Positions 36,326 through 45,004 of a DNA stretch of 64,000 bases are shown in pieces. The DNA is from Kribbella italica (GTDB lineage Bacteria; Actinomycetota; Actinomycetes; Propionibacteriales; Kribbellaceae), in NCBI RefSeq assembly GCF_014205135.1, contig NZ_JACHMY010000001.1, positions 3,410,001 through 3,474,000 on the forward strand, written 5' to 3'. The position numbers were made by a program, and so were the translations under genes. The notes below the pieces were generated by a model. That model saw only the letters and a program-made list of their open reading frames with translations, was not told the origin of the DNA and searched no databases. Within the stretch, counting starts at the first letter, position 1; every line of letters starts with the position of its first letter.

Positions 36326-36961
36326 CAGCCCGAGATGAGCCAGTACGGCGAGCACCCGACGGTGGCCGGAATCGGTCGGCGGCAGGTCGAGCTTGAGGAA
36401 CACGTTGCCGACATGCTTGTGCACGGCCCCCTCGCTGATCACCAGCTTCTCGGCGATCGCGAGGTTGCCGAGGCCCTCGGCCATCAGCGCGAGCACCTCG
36501 CGTTCGCGCGGGGTGAGCCGGTCGAGCGGGTCGTTGCGCTTGACCATCAGCTGGCTGACCACTTCGGGGTCGAGCACGGTCCCGCCGGCCGCTACCCGTC
36601 GTACGGCCTCGAGGAACTCGTCGACGCGTGAGACCCGGTCCTTGAGCAGGTAGCCGATGCCCTCGCTGCCGGAGGCGAGCAGCTCCGCGGCGTACACCTC
36701 CTCGACGTACTGGGAGAAGACGAGCACGGGAAGCCCCGGCCTGAGGCGCCGCGCCTCGATGGCCGCGCGCAGGCCCTCGTCGGTGAACGTCGGCGGCAGC
36801 CGGACGTCGACGACCGCGATCTCCGGCGGGTCCGCGTCGATCAGCGTCGCGAACTCCGTCGCGTCCCCGGCCACGCCGATCACCTCGAAGCCCGAGTTGC
36901 CGAGCAGCAGGCCGAGGCCCTCGGCGAGGATCGGGTTGTCCTCGAGAATCACGACCCGCAC
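36323..36961 (-). CDS. NarL/LuxR family response regulator
   Basis: 212 aa. Receiver domain residues 1-120 with the phosphoacceptor Asp in EIAVVDVRLPP and acidic pocket VVILEDNP; C-terminal LuxR helix-turn-helix with LTPREREVLALMAEGLGNLA. The GTG at 36961 lies inside the 3' end of the kinase gene (13-bp overlap), so the two are translated together. Targets unknown; cell-wall genes around it are candidates by proximity only. Confidence 0.92.
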   Translation of the reverse strand: MRVVILEDNPILAEGLGLLLGNSGFEVIGVAGDATEFATLIDADPPEIAVVDVRLPPTFTDEGLRAAIEARRLRPGLPVLVFSQYVEEVYAAELLASGSEGIGYLLKDRVSRVDEFLEAVRRVAAGGTVLDPEVVSQLMVKRNDPLDRLTPREREVLALMAEGLGNLAIAEKLVISEGAVHKHVGNVFLKLDLPPTDSGHRRVLAVLAHLGL

Positions 36962-38184
36962 GGCAGGACCACCTCGACCGTCGTCGGCCCGCCGATCGGG
37001 CTGGTCAGTTCCAGATGTCCGTCGATCGCTTCCACCCGGTGCATCATGCCGCGCAGCCCACTCCCTCGGCCGAGCAGGTCCGGTTGATCGCCCACGCGGG
37101 CGCCGCCGATGCCGTCGTCGGTGATCGCCAGGTAGAGCTCGGCACCGCGGCGTTCGAGCTGGACCTCGGCCCGGCCGGCGGCGGAGTGCTTGGCGATGTT
37201 GGTCAGCGACTCGGCGACGACGAAGTACGCGGCGGCCTCGACCGCAGCCGGTACGTCGCCCAGCGCGCCCATCCGCAGGTCGACCGGGATCGGGCATCTC
37301 GCAGTCAGGGCCGCAACGGCACCGGTCAAGCCGCGGTCCTGCAGGATCGGCGGGTACATGGTCCGCAGTACGCCGCGCAGCTCGGTCATCGCCTGCTCAG
37401 CCCCGTCCCTGGCGTCGTCCAGCAGCTTGGCCGCCTTCTCCGGGTCGTCAGCCATCAGCTGCTTGGCCACACCGATCCGCATGGCCAGCGAGACCAGCTG
37501 GGCCTGAGTGCCGTCGTGCAGGTCCCGCTCGATCCGCCGCAGCTCAGCACCGTGCGAGTCGACCGCGCCGGCCCGGCTCCTGGTGAGCTCCTCGACCCGC
37601 TGGGCCAGCTGGGCGGTCTCCAGCTCAGCAGGACTCGGCGCAAGCAGCCGGCGCAGGCCGCGGGCGTAGCCCCTCGCTGCAGCCGGTGCGCCCCAGCCCA
37701 TCACGCCCACACCGATCAGCGCCTGGGCCGGTCCAAGGGTCAGTGCGTCGAGCCAGCTGTCGACCGGGAACCCCATCAGGGTGAACTCCCCCGGCGCCGC
37801 CTTCCACAGGAACATCCCCAGCAGTGCGCTCGGCACGGCGAAGACCGCGGTCACGGCGACGAGCAGCCCCGGAATGGTCAGCAGCGACAGCGGAATGATC
37901 CGCAGGCTCCGCCGGAACGACCGGTCCTTCACCAGCGTGACCACGTCACCTGGCTTCCGGTCGGCTGCCTCCGGCAACGGCGGCTCCTCCGGCAGACCGA
38001 GGTACTCGGTCGCGGTGCGCCGCTCGGAGTTCGCCGCCTGGACCAGCCCGGCGGTGATGCCGGGGATCGCCCAGCTGAGCAGCAGGCCGATCGGAGTCGC
38101 CGCCACGGTGACCATGCCCACCAGGTAGCGGGCGAACAGGTAAACGCAGGCGGGCCAGCCGCGGGTCAGGATCTTCGTGAGCAT
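36949..38184 (-). CDS. NarL-type sensor histidine kinase
   Basis: 411 aa. Membrane segments near residues 15-50 and 95-170 with a cytoplasmic stretch between them, no large extracellular sensor. The H-box is ELRRIERDLHDGTQAQLVSL (HisKA_3), the ATP-binding domain has ESLTNIAKHSAAG and ITDDGIGG. Cognate to the overlapping response regulator. Signal not predictable. Confidence 0.93.
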   Translation of the reverse strand: MLTKILTRGWPACVYLFARYLVGMVTVAATPIGLLLSWAIPGITAGLVQAANSERRTATEYLGLPEEPPLPEAADRKPGDVVTLVKDRSFRRSLRIIPLSLLTIPGLLVAVTAVFAVPSALLGMFLWKAAPGEFTLMGFPVDSWLDALTLGPAQALIGVGVMGWGAPAAARGYARGLRRLLAPSPAELETAQLAQRVEELTRSRAGAVDSHGAELRRIERDLHDGTQAQLVSLAMRIGVAKQLMADDPEKAAKLLDDARDGAEQAMTELRGVLRTMYPPILQDRGLTGAVAALTARCPIPVDLRMGALGDVPAAVEAAAYFVVAESLTNIAKHSAAGRAEVQLERRGAELYLAITDDGIGGARVGDQPDLLGRGSGLRGMMHRVEAIDGHLELTSPIGGPTTVEVVLPCGS

Positions 38185-38288
38185 CGTCGTGCCTCCATCG
38201 TCGTCAGCACCGATCCTCCGCCGCCGGGCCCCTTATCGTCGGTACAGCAGGCTCTACTCTTCGCCCGGGTACTCACTAGATCATGGCA

Positions 38289-38322
38289 AAGCCCCCTGCC
38301 GTGTTTCCACGACAGGGGGCTT
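38289..38322 (-). terminator. Terminator downstream of the amidase
   Basis: 10-bp stem AAGCCCCCTG / CAGGGGGCTT with an inner CGTG/CACG, followed by TTTGCC on the minus strand, 13 bp past the amidase stop. Confidence 0.82.
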
Positions 38323-38334
38323 CGGTGGTGCGTG

Positions 38335-39690
38335 TCAGCAGACCGGGACGCCTGGCAGCTGAGCGGCCGGGTGGTCGATGTAGATGTTCGACATGTAGCC
38401 GCCCTGGTCGCGGAGCTTGGACCACCACTTGTTGCTGGTGCCCTCGGCGTTGACCGTGTCGCCCTGCTTCTGGCAGGTGACGAAGACCTGCGTCGGGCCG
38501 GGCAGGGTGGTGACGACGGACGCGGTCAGCTTCGCGTCCGAGCGGACCCGGACGCCGCTGCCGTACGTGGTGAAGTTGTACGTCGGCGGGTTCGGGTTGC
38601 CGCCGTTCACCAGCTGCATGTAGTAGGTCCAGTTCCAGTTCGGACCCGGGTCGGTGTGGTCGTTGCCGGGGATCTCGTTGTGGCCCTTGATGTACGCCCG
38701 GGTCTTCGGGATGCCTCGGCGTTCGGCGATGTTCTTGGTCAGCGCCGCCGACGCCCGGTACATCGCGTCGGTGAACCACGACGGCTGGTCGACGAAGCCC
38801 TCGTGCTCGATGCCGATCGTGTACGGGTTGGCGCTGCGGACGTGGTACGCGGTGTCCTTCTCGGCCACCATCTGGGTGATCTGGCCGTCGCTGGAGCGGA
38901 CCACGTAGTGGGCGCTGACCTGCGACGACGCGTTCTTGAACCAGCTGATCGTGCCGGCGTACGAGCCCTGGGTCACGTGGACGACGATCGTGCTGATCGC
39001 GGCGGTCCGGCCGACCCGGTAGTTGGCGGAGTTGGCCGCGTTCCAGATCGCGCCCGGGTAGTCGGCGGCCTGGATCGAGGCCGGCGTCCGGGTGCCGAGC
39101 GGGGCGACGTTCGCGTACTTGCCGCGGTCCGGCGTCACCTTGACCGGCTGGGTGGAGACGCCTTCGGCGCCGACTCCGAGGCCGACGATCCGGTAGACCT
39201 CGTCGGTGTAGAGGCGAGCGGTCGGGCCGTCGGCGGAGTGCGAGTACTGCGCGACGACCTCGTACCACTGGCCGATGTTCTGGCGGGCCTGGCCTTGCAG
39301 GCCGGCCTGGTCGGCGTACGCGTCGAGGACCGCGGCCGCGCCGAGCACGTTGGCGTCCGCGGCTTTGGCCAGCTTCTCGACCGGGAGGCCGGTGAGCTTC
39401 GCGGCCTCGGACATCGTCGGGTTGCTCGGGTTGCTGGCCAGGTGCATCACGCCGTACCCGTTGGCCTGGCTGGGCTGACCGTCGTGGCCGTCGAGGTGCG
39501 ACTCGGCGTAGCCGATGCCGACCAGGAGTTCACGCGGTACGTCGTACTGGGCGGCGGCGGTCTTGAAGGCATCGGACAAGGTCGAGCTGGTGCCGGTGTC
39601 GACCGGGGTGGCGGCGTTGCTGGGCAGGGCGCCGAACGCGAGGGCGCCGGCGGCGAACACGGCGACCAGCCGGGGGGCTCGATGACTCAT
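38335..39690 (-). CDS. N-acetylmuramoyl-L-alanine amidase (PGRP/Amidase_2) with SH3-like tail
   Basis: 451 aa secreted, modular. Signal peptide 1-27 (ending SNAA). Residues about 45-160 resemble a lysozyme-like fold (ELLVGIGYAESHLDGHDG, ANGYGVMHLASNPSNPT). Amidase_2 domain about 210-365 with zinc ligands in TIVVHVTQGS, IKGHNEIPGNDHTDPGPNW. The C-terminal 80 residues duplicate the SH3-like domain of the M23 peptidase at 34.3 kb. Start ATG at 39690 with GGAAGGA; a longer frame is not used. Cleaves stem peptides from glycan. Confidence 0.92.
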   Translation of the reverse strand: MSHRAPRLVAVFAAGALAFGALPSNAATPVDTGTSSTLSDAFKTAAAQYDVPRELLVGIGYAESHLDGHDGQPSQANGYGVMHLASNPSNPTMSEAAKLTGLPVEKLAKAADANVLGAAAVLDAYADQAGLQGQARQNIGQWYEVVAQYSHSADGPTARLYTDEVYRIVGLGVGAEGVSTQPVKVTPDRGKYANVAPLGTRTPASIQAADYPGAIWNAANSANYRVGRTAAISTIVVHVTQGSYAGTISWFKNASSQVSAHYVVRSSDGQITQMVAEKDTAYHVRSANPYTIGIEHEGFVDQPSWFTDAMYRASAALTKNIAERRGIPKTRAYIKGHNEIPGNDHTDPGPNWNWTYYMQLVNGGNPNPPTYNFTTYGSGVRVRSDAKLTASVVTTLPGPTQVFVTCQKQGDTVNAEGTSNKWWSKLRDQGGYMSNIYIDHPAAQLPGVPVC

Positions 39691-39819
39691 GGGCGGGAAT
39701 CCTTCCGAGGGGCGGCGGAGGTTTCCCTCACGGTAGGGCAATATCTTCCGGCCGGACCAGTAGTTGAGTGAACTTTTTCCCGTCACTCGGTGAATTGGTT
39801 CGGTCACTGGGAGGATAGT

Positions 39820-40917
39820 TCAGCCTTTGACGATTTGCCCTCGCAGGACGATCAGCCGCGGCGCGTCGAGCACGCGCGGATCCAGCCGCGGGTCCTCGTC
39901 GTACACGACCAGGTCGGCCGGTGCGCCCGGCGTCAGCTCCCCCGGTACGCCGAGCCACTCGCGCGCCGCCCACGACCCGGCGGCGAGCGCCTGCTCGCCG
40001 CTCATCCCGATCTCGGTCAGCGCCCGGATCTCGTCGGCGACCAGGCCGTGCCCGAGGACGCCGCCCGCGTCGGTCCCGGCGTACACCGGGACGCCGGCCT
40101 CGACCGCGTTGCGCAGCGTCGCGTGGCGGCGTTCGTACAGGTCGCGCATGTGGGCGGCGTACTGGGGGAACTTCGCCTCGGCCTGGTCGGCGTACAGGGG
40201 GAAGTTCTCCAGCTGGATGATCGTCGGTACGACGGCGACGCCGCGCGCGGCCATGTCGTCGAGCAACTCGGGCCGCAGTCCCGTCGCGTGCTCGAGGCAA
40301 TCGATGCCGGCGGCCAGCAGATCCGGCAGCGCGTGCTCACCGAAGACGTGCGCGGTGACCCGCGCGCCGAGCTCATGGGCCCGCGCGATCGCCGCATCGA
40401 GCGCGTCGGCCGGCCAGCACGGGGTCAGATCACCGGCGTCGCGATCGATCCAGTCACCGACCAGCTTGACCCAGCCGTCGCCGCGGAGGGCCTCCTGCTC
40501 GACGTACGCGACCAGCTCGCCGGGCTCGATCTCCCAGCCGTAGTTGCGGATGTAGCGCTTCGAGCGAGCAATGTGCCGACCGGCCCGGATGATCTTCGGC
40601 AGGTCCTCACGCTCGTCGATCCAGCGAGTATCAGCCGCCGAACCGGCATCCCGAACAAGCAGCGCCCCCGCATCCCGATCAGCAATCGCCTGCTCCAGCT
40701 GAGTCTCCTCGTCGACCGCCCCCCGCTGATCAAGCCCGATATGGCAGTGCGCATCGACCAGCCCCGGCACAATCCACCCACCACTGCTCACCGTGCTGAC
40801 CTCCCCACCGGCAGGCCGCTCGACAACCACCCCACCCCTGAGATGAAGCTCCCGCCGCTCACCCCCCGGCAACACCACGCCAACGAGCCTGAGCGTCCCG
40901 AGTCCGGTCGTCGTCAT
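39820..40917 (-). CDS. Amidohydrolase (imidazolonepropionase/prolidase-like)
   Basis: 365 aa metal-dependent hydrolase of the amidohydrolase superfamily. The HxH pair is in PGLVDAHCHIGLDQ. ARVTAHVFGEHALPDLLAAG and GIDCLEHATG supply further His ligands, and PVYAGTDAGG the catalytic Asp. Start ATG at 40917 (MTTTGLGTLRLVG). Downstream of the amidase, upstream of repeat array 3; reaction not predictable beyond hydrolysis of a C-N bond. Confidence 0.88.
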   Translation of the reverse strand: MTTTGLGTLRLVGVVLPGGERRELHLRGGVVVERPAGGEVSTVSSGGWIVPGLVDAHCHIGLDQRGAVDEETQLEQAIADRDAGALLVRDAGSAADTRWIDEREDLPKIIRAGRHIARSKRYIRNYGWEIEPGELVAYVEQEALRGDGWVKLVGDWIDRDAGDLTPCWPADALDAAIARAHELGARVTAHVFGEHALPDLLAAGIDCLEHATGLRPELLDDMAARGVAVVPTIIQLENFPLYADQAEAKFPQYAAHMRDLYERRHATLRNAVEAGVPVYAGTDAGGVLGHGLVADEIRALTEIGMSGEQALAAGSWAAREWLGVPGELTPGAPADLVVYDEDPRLDPRVLDAPRLIVLRGQIVKG

Positions 40918-40999
40918 ACCACCGACCGTAACTGGGACAGGCTCACCCTGCACCACACCCCCGGCCGACTTGAACACCAACTCCCCCAGCCGCTGCCTC

Positions 41000-41790
41000 A
41001 ACCGTCACCACCCACCCGGCCGCAACATCCACCGCCCGCCCGACCACCAGCCGCTACCTCGGCCAGCCCAGCCGTCATCACCTGCCCGGCCGCAACATCC
41101 GCCACCTCACGGCGACACACCCTCACCCGACCACCACCCGCCGGCACGCCACCAACATCACCCCAGAACCACGAGGTGCTTCCAAACCAGACCTGCCCGA
41201 ACCCCTACCTTGTTCCCGGCCGGTACAGCACCGGCCACCGACGACGTTCTCGGCCGCATGGTCACCGGCCTGTAGCGCCGCACCCGACCCCGCCAAACAC
41301 CCGACAAACAGCACCAGCACCAGCACCGGCACCGGCACCACCCCAGGTCCCGACGTACTTCCAGATCCTGGGCAACCCCCTGGCTTGTCTCCGGCCGGTG
41401 CAACACCAACCACCGACGACGTCCTCGGCCGCATGGTCACCGGCCTGTAGCGCCGCACCCGACCCCGCCAAACACCCGACAAACAGCGCCGGCACGCCAC
41501 CAACATCACCCCAGAACCACGACGTACTTCCAAACCAGACCTGCCCGAACCCCCTAGCTTGTTCCCGGCCGGTACAGCACCAGCCACCGACGACGCTCTC
41601 GGCCGCATGGTCACCAGCCTGTAGTGCCACACCGCCCCCGCCGGACGCCCCACCACCGGCACGCCGCCACCTTCGCCCCGAAGTACTTCCAGATCCTGGG
41701 CACCCCCTGGCTTGTTCCCGGCCGGTGCAACACCAGCCACCGACGACGCTCTCGGCCGCATGGTCACCAACCAGTAGTTCCGCACTAAAG
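41000..41790. repeat. Tandem-repeat array 3 with a conserved 52-bp core
   Basis: Four copies of a 153-176 bp unit. The core starts CCGGCCGGTRCARCACC, continues ACCGACGACG and ends CTCGGCCGCATGGTCACC; positions 41215-41266, 41391-41441, 41564-41615 and 41717-41768. Cores agree at about nine positions in ten, the spacers less so. Before the first core, a CGTCAYCACC + CCCGGCCGCAACATCC word occurs twice (41006 and 41080). Spacer 1 contains a CAGCAC/CGGCAC hexamer run (about 41310-41340) like that in array 1. Confidence 0.75.
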
Positions 41791-41809
41791 ATCCCCCGAA
41801 AACCACCAA

Positions 41810-41839
41810 GTCCGCGCGACCCCGAAGAGTCGCGCGGAC
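41810..41839 (-). terminator. Terminator after the first lytic transglycosylase
   Basis: Perfect 11-bp stem GTCCGCGCGAC / GTCGCGCGGAC, 8-nt loop, followed on the minus strand by TTGGTGGTTTTCG. Forty bases past the stop of the transglycosylase gene. Confidence 0.72.
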
Positions 41840-41878
41840 CTGAAAGCCTTCGCCGCGGCAAACCGCGACAGGAGTTGC

Positions 41879-43120
41879 TTACCCGTGAGACCCGCTGCCC
41901 TGCGTACAAGGCGTCGGGTTGCCTTCGGTCGCGCACGGCGATCCGGTCGGCGTGTCCGTCGGGGTCGGTGTAGGCGTCGGAGTCGGAGTCGGGGTGGGCG
42001 TCGGAGTTGGCGTCGGGGTCGGAGTAGGCGTCGGCGTGTCCTCGGTCGGGGTCGGCGTCGGCCGGACCGTCGGAGGCTTGGTCGGCCGGGTCGGCTTGTC
42101 CGTGGCCGGCGGCGTCGGATCGACAGGCCGCGGGATCGTCGTCTCGATCGGCGTCGTCGGCTTCGGGGTCGGCGTCGTCTTGGTGTCGTCCGGCACGTCC
42201 GGTACGTCGCGCGGGTCGACCTTGCGTTCGGCGTTGCCGAGCGGCTTGGCGGCCGACAGGTTGCCCTTCGCGTTCGGGATCAGTACGGCGCTCTTGCTGT
42301 AGACACGCATCCACCGCAGCACCGTCGCGACGAAGTCCTTCGAGTGCTGGTACCGCAGCAGGGCGGTGACCAGGTCCCGCGGGCGCTTCAGGTCGTCGCC
42401 CTCGGAGCACAGGTAGACCGCGACGGTGGTGACCGCGTCGTACACGTTGTTGGGGTTGCGGAAGCTGTCACCGTTGCCGTCGGCGCCGAACTCGCTCCAG
42501 ACACCCGGAACGATCTGCATCGGGCCGACCGCGCGGTCCCAGACCCGGTCGGCGTCGTACCGGCCGCGGTCGGTGTCGGGGATCTTGCCCAGGCCGGCGC
42601 GACCGTTCAGCACCGGGCCGAGCAGTTTGCCGCGGGTGGTGCCGGCCACGTCGACCCGGCCGCCGGAGGCGTGGTTCGACTCGACCTTGCCGATACCGGC
42701 CAGCAGGGGCCAGGTGAGGCCGCAGTTCGGCCGGACCACGGCGAGATTCGCGGTGGCGCGGCGGTAGGCGGGGAAGACCCCGCGGGGGATGCCGTTGACG
42801 GCGTTCGGCCGGCCGGGACGGACGACCGAACGGCCGTCGGTGGCCCCTTGCACGGGGACGTCGGCACGGGCGGGCTTGTCCGATCCGATCCGGCCGTCCA
42901 CTCCGGGACGCTGCGGAACGATCATCGTCAGTTCGTCGAATTCACCGCTGTTCAGTCCGGCTCCAGGCGATGGGGCGACCGGGCTGTCCGCCGCGAGCTG
43001 GCCGGAGGCACCGGCGCCGCCCGAGGCGACTGTCACGATGGCCCCCACCAGGAGGGGGGCCGTGCACAGTGAAGCGATGATGATTTTGACCCGACGGTTT
43101 CCACTACGGGTTAGGCGCAT
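41879..43120 (-). CDS. Lytic transglycosylase with Thr-Pro repeat tail (copy 1)
   Basis: 413 aa. N-terminal membrane/signal segment VKIIIASLCTAPLLVGAIVTV. The SLT-like domain (about residues 130-280) has the catalytic Glu in LLAGIGKVESNHASGG, the RAVGPMQIVPGVWSEFG block and YLCSEGDDLKRP. A Thr-Pro tail (TPTPTP repeats, about 360-395) ends in a short Cys-containing end. Paralogous to the next gene; the two are separated by 250 bp. Cleaves the glycan strand of peptidoglycan. Confidence 0.9.
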   Translation of the reverse strand: MRLTRSGNRRVKIIIASLCTAPLLVGAIVTVASGGAGASGQLAADSPVAPSPGAGLNSGEFDELTMIVPQRPGVDGRIGSDKPARADVPVQGATDGRSVVRPGRPNAVNGIPRGVFPAYRRATANLAVVRPNCGLTWPLLAGIGKVESNHASGGRVDVAGTTRGKLLGPVLNGRAGLGKIPDTDRGRYDADRVWDRAVGPMQIVPGVWSEFGADGNGDSFRNPNNVYDAVTTVAVYLCSEGDDLKRPRDLVTALLRYQHSKDFVATVLRWMRVYSKSAVLIPNAKGNLSAAKPLGNAERKVDPRDVPDVPDDTKTTPTPKPTTPIETTIPRPVDPTPPATDKPTRPTKPPTVRPTPTPTEDTPTPTPTPTPTPTPTPTPTPTPTPTPTDTPTGSPCATEGNPTPCTQGSGSHG

Positions 43121-43293
43121 AGACCCATCAACGATCGATGCGCCAGAAAGTTATCGAGATCTGACGGAAAGTTAACGTAGCCGGCGGCCCGTCGCGAAAC
43201 AGGGCGCTCGGCACACGGTGTAGGCCCGCTCAGGCGGCTGGTTCGATCGTTGTTCCGCGTACCGTACCGGGTTGCCCACGGCCCGTGATCACC

Positions 43294-43367
43294 GGGCCCG
43301 AGCAATTCGGGCCCAAGGCCCCGACTTCAGCCGCAGCAACCCCGGGCTTGCGGGGGCCAAGGGCCCC
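43294..43367 (-). terminator. Paired hairpins downstream of transglycosylase copy 2
   Basis: GGGGCC/GGCCCC (43353-43367) directly after the stop codon and GGGCCCGA/TCGGGCCC (43294-43314) a little farther. No T-run, so termination is likely but not certain. Confidence 0.45.
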
Positions 43368-43370
43368 GAA

Positions 43371-44771
43371 TCAGTTGGCCGGAGGCTTCGGAGCGTCGTC
43401 GGAGGTCGAGTTGTTCGCCGAACCGTCCGTCGGCGCACCCGTCGGCTCACAGGTCGGCGCATCGGTCGGCGTGCTCGTCGGCGTCTCCGTGGGAGTCGTC
43501 GTCGGCTTGTCCGTCGGCGTACAGGTCGGCTCGCCGGTGGGCGTCGTCGTCGGCGTCTCGCTCGGCGACGGCGTGGGAGTCGGCGTCGGCGACGGCGACG
43601 GCGACGGCGACGGGCTGTTCTCCGTCGGTGTGTTCGACGGGCTCGTCGGCGTCAGCGTTGGCGGCGTCGGCTTCGTCGGCGGCTTCGGCGTGTTCGTCGC
43701 CGGCGGCAGCGAGGTCGGCGGCTTGGTCGGCAACGAGCTCGGCGGCTTCGTCGGGCTCGGCGTCAGCGTCGGCGACTTGGTCGGCTGCGTCGGCCGGGTC
43801 GTCGCCGGCTGCGTCGTACTGGCCGTGGCCGTCGGCTTCGGCGTGGTGTCGTCGTCGCCCGGGACGTCGGTCGGGTCGTCGTCCTTCTCCACGTTGCCGT
43901 CGTCGCCCGGCGGGTCGATCACGCCGTCGTCGTTCGGGGTGGTGATGGTCGAGTTGCTGTACGACTTCATCCAGCGCAGCACCGTGGACACGTAGTCCAT
44001 CGAGTGGTTGTACCGCAGGACGGCCTCGACCAGGCCCGGCGGGCTGCTCAGGTCGGCGTTCGCCGAGCACAGGTAGTCGGCCGCGGCACGCGAGGCGTCG
44101 AAGACGTTGTGCGGGTTCTTCACGCCGTCACCGTTGCCGTCGGCGCCGAAGCCCTTCCAGGTCCCCGGGATGAACTGCATCGGACCGACGGCCCGGTCCC
44201 ACTGCGCGTTCCCGTCGTACTGACCACCGTCGGTGTCCGCGATCGCGGCCATCCCCGGCCCGCCGTCGAGCACCGGTCCGAGAATCTGGCCCCGGGTGTT
44301 GCCGCTCGCGTCGACCCGTCCACCGCTCGCGTGCGCCGACTCGACCTTGCCGATGCCGGCCAGTAGCGGCCAGGTGATGTGGCAGCCCGGCTTCGCGGCG
44401 GCGAGGTCGTTCGCGGCCTTCTGGTACGCCGCCAGCACGGTCCCCGGGATGCCCGTGACGGCTCCGCTCGGGCCGATCACCGGCTGCTGCTTGCTGTCGG
44501 TCGCCCCGGTCACCGGGACCTCGATCGTCGAGCGCTTCTCCGACGGGATGCTGCCGTCCGCGCCGGGCTGGCTCGGTACGTCGTCGAGCAGGTCGTCGAA
44601 GACCGAGTCCTGGCGCGGCTGGCTGAGCGCGTGCGCGTCGACCACGAAGGTGTTCGACGGGACGCCGCCGGCGACGAACACGGCGACCATCGCGGCGGGC
44701 GGGGCCAGGCAGATCCACGTCGCGGTCAACTTGCCCCGCCACGTGTCGAGATCCTTGAACTGCCGCCTCAT
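43371..44771 (-). CDS. Lytic transglycosylase with Thr/Pro/Ser tail (copy 2)
   Basis: 466 aa paralogue of copy 1. N-terminal segment LTATWICLAPPAAMVAVFVAGG. SLT-like domain about residues 125-275 with catalytic Glu in LLAGIGKVESAHASGG, RAVGPMQFIPGTWKGFGADG and YLCSANADLSSP. The C-terminal 150 residues are Thr/Pro-rich (TPTETPTSTPTD-like), probably crossing the wall. A 9-bp inverted repeat 68-93 bp upstream may control it. Confidence 0.9.
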   Translation of the reverse strand: MRRQFKDLDTWRGKLTATWICLAPPAAMVAVFVAGGVPSNTFVVDAHALSQPRQDSVFDDLLDDVPSQPGADGSIPSEKRSTIEVPVTGATDSKQQPVIGPSGAVTGIPGTVLAAYQKAANDLAAAKPGCHITWPLLAGIGKVESAHASGGRVDASGNTRGQILGPVLDGGPGMAAIADTDGGQYDGNAQWDRAVGPMQFIPGTWKGFGADGNGDGVKNPHNVFDASRAAADYLCSANADLSSPPGLVEAVLRYNHSMDYVSTVLRWMKSYSNSTITTPNDDGVIDPPGDDGNVEKDDDPTDVPGDDDTTPKPTATASTTQPATTRPTQPTKSPTLTPSPTKPPSSLPTKPPTSLPPATNTPKPPTKPTPPTLTPTSPSNTPTENSPSPSPSPSPTPTPTPSPSETPTTTPTGEPTCTPTDKPTTTPTETPTSTPTDAPTCEPTGAPTDGSANNSTSDDAPKPPAN

Positions 44772-44838
44772 CCGAACCCGTCTCCTCGACGTATTCCGCA
44801 GTACGCCCGTGCTCCGGGCGCAGGCACGATCTTAACCG

Positions 44839-44864
44839 GTGACCGGTCAGGGACAACCGGTCAC
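44839..44864. promoter_or_regulatory. Inverted repeat upstream of transglycosylase copy 2
   Basis: Perfect GTGACCGGT-N8-ACCGGTCAC. A degenerate direct copy of GTCAGGGACAACC follows at 44877. A GTGACCGGTC word also precedes the M23 gene (near 34230), so a shared cell-wall regulator is possible but unproven. Confidence 0.42.
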
Positions 44865-45004
44865 GGTGAGTCGCCCGTCAGGGACAACCAGTTCCGAGCG
44901 CCTGCACGGCGTACGTCGTACTGCTCCCCCACGGGGCCTGGGCCCCGCACTTTCACCGTACGTCACCACCGGGCGGGGCGGCATCCTCCAGCTGGAGGGA
45001 CCGG

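Larger units (their letters stand above)
40918..41878. other. 0.96-kb gene-free tract holding repeat array 3
   Basis: No gene supported. The minus-strand frames across it are stop-poor but simply mirror the DNA repeats. The tract ends with the terminator of the following minus-strand gene. Confidence 0.6.

Noticed and set aside
41123..41809. 228-codon minus-strand frame with repeated RPRASSVAGAVPAGNK-like peptide
   Set aside because: Considered as a repeat protein; neighbouring units are read in different frames and no start signal is seen, so the repeat is better explained at DNA level.
43121..43370. c-di-AMP (ydaO-type) riboswitch upstream of the wall hydrolase genes
   Set aside because: Such riboswitches precede resuscitation-promoting-factor genes in actinobacteria, but their conserved core could not be found here or in 44772-45004.
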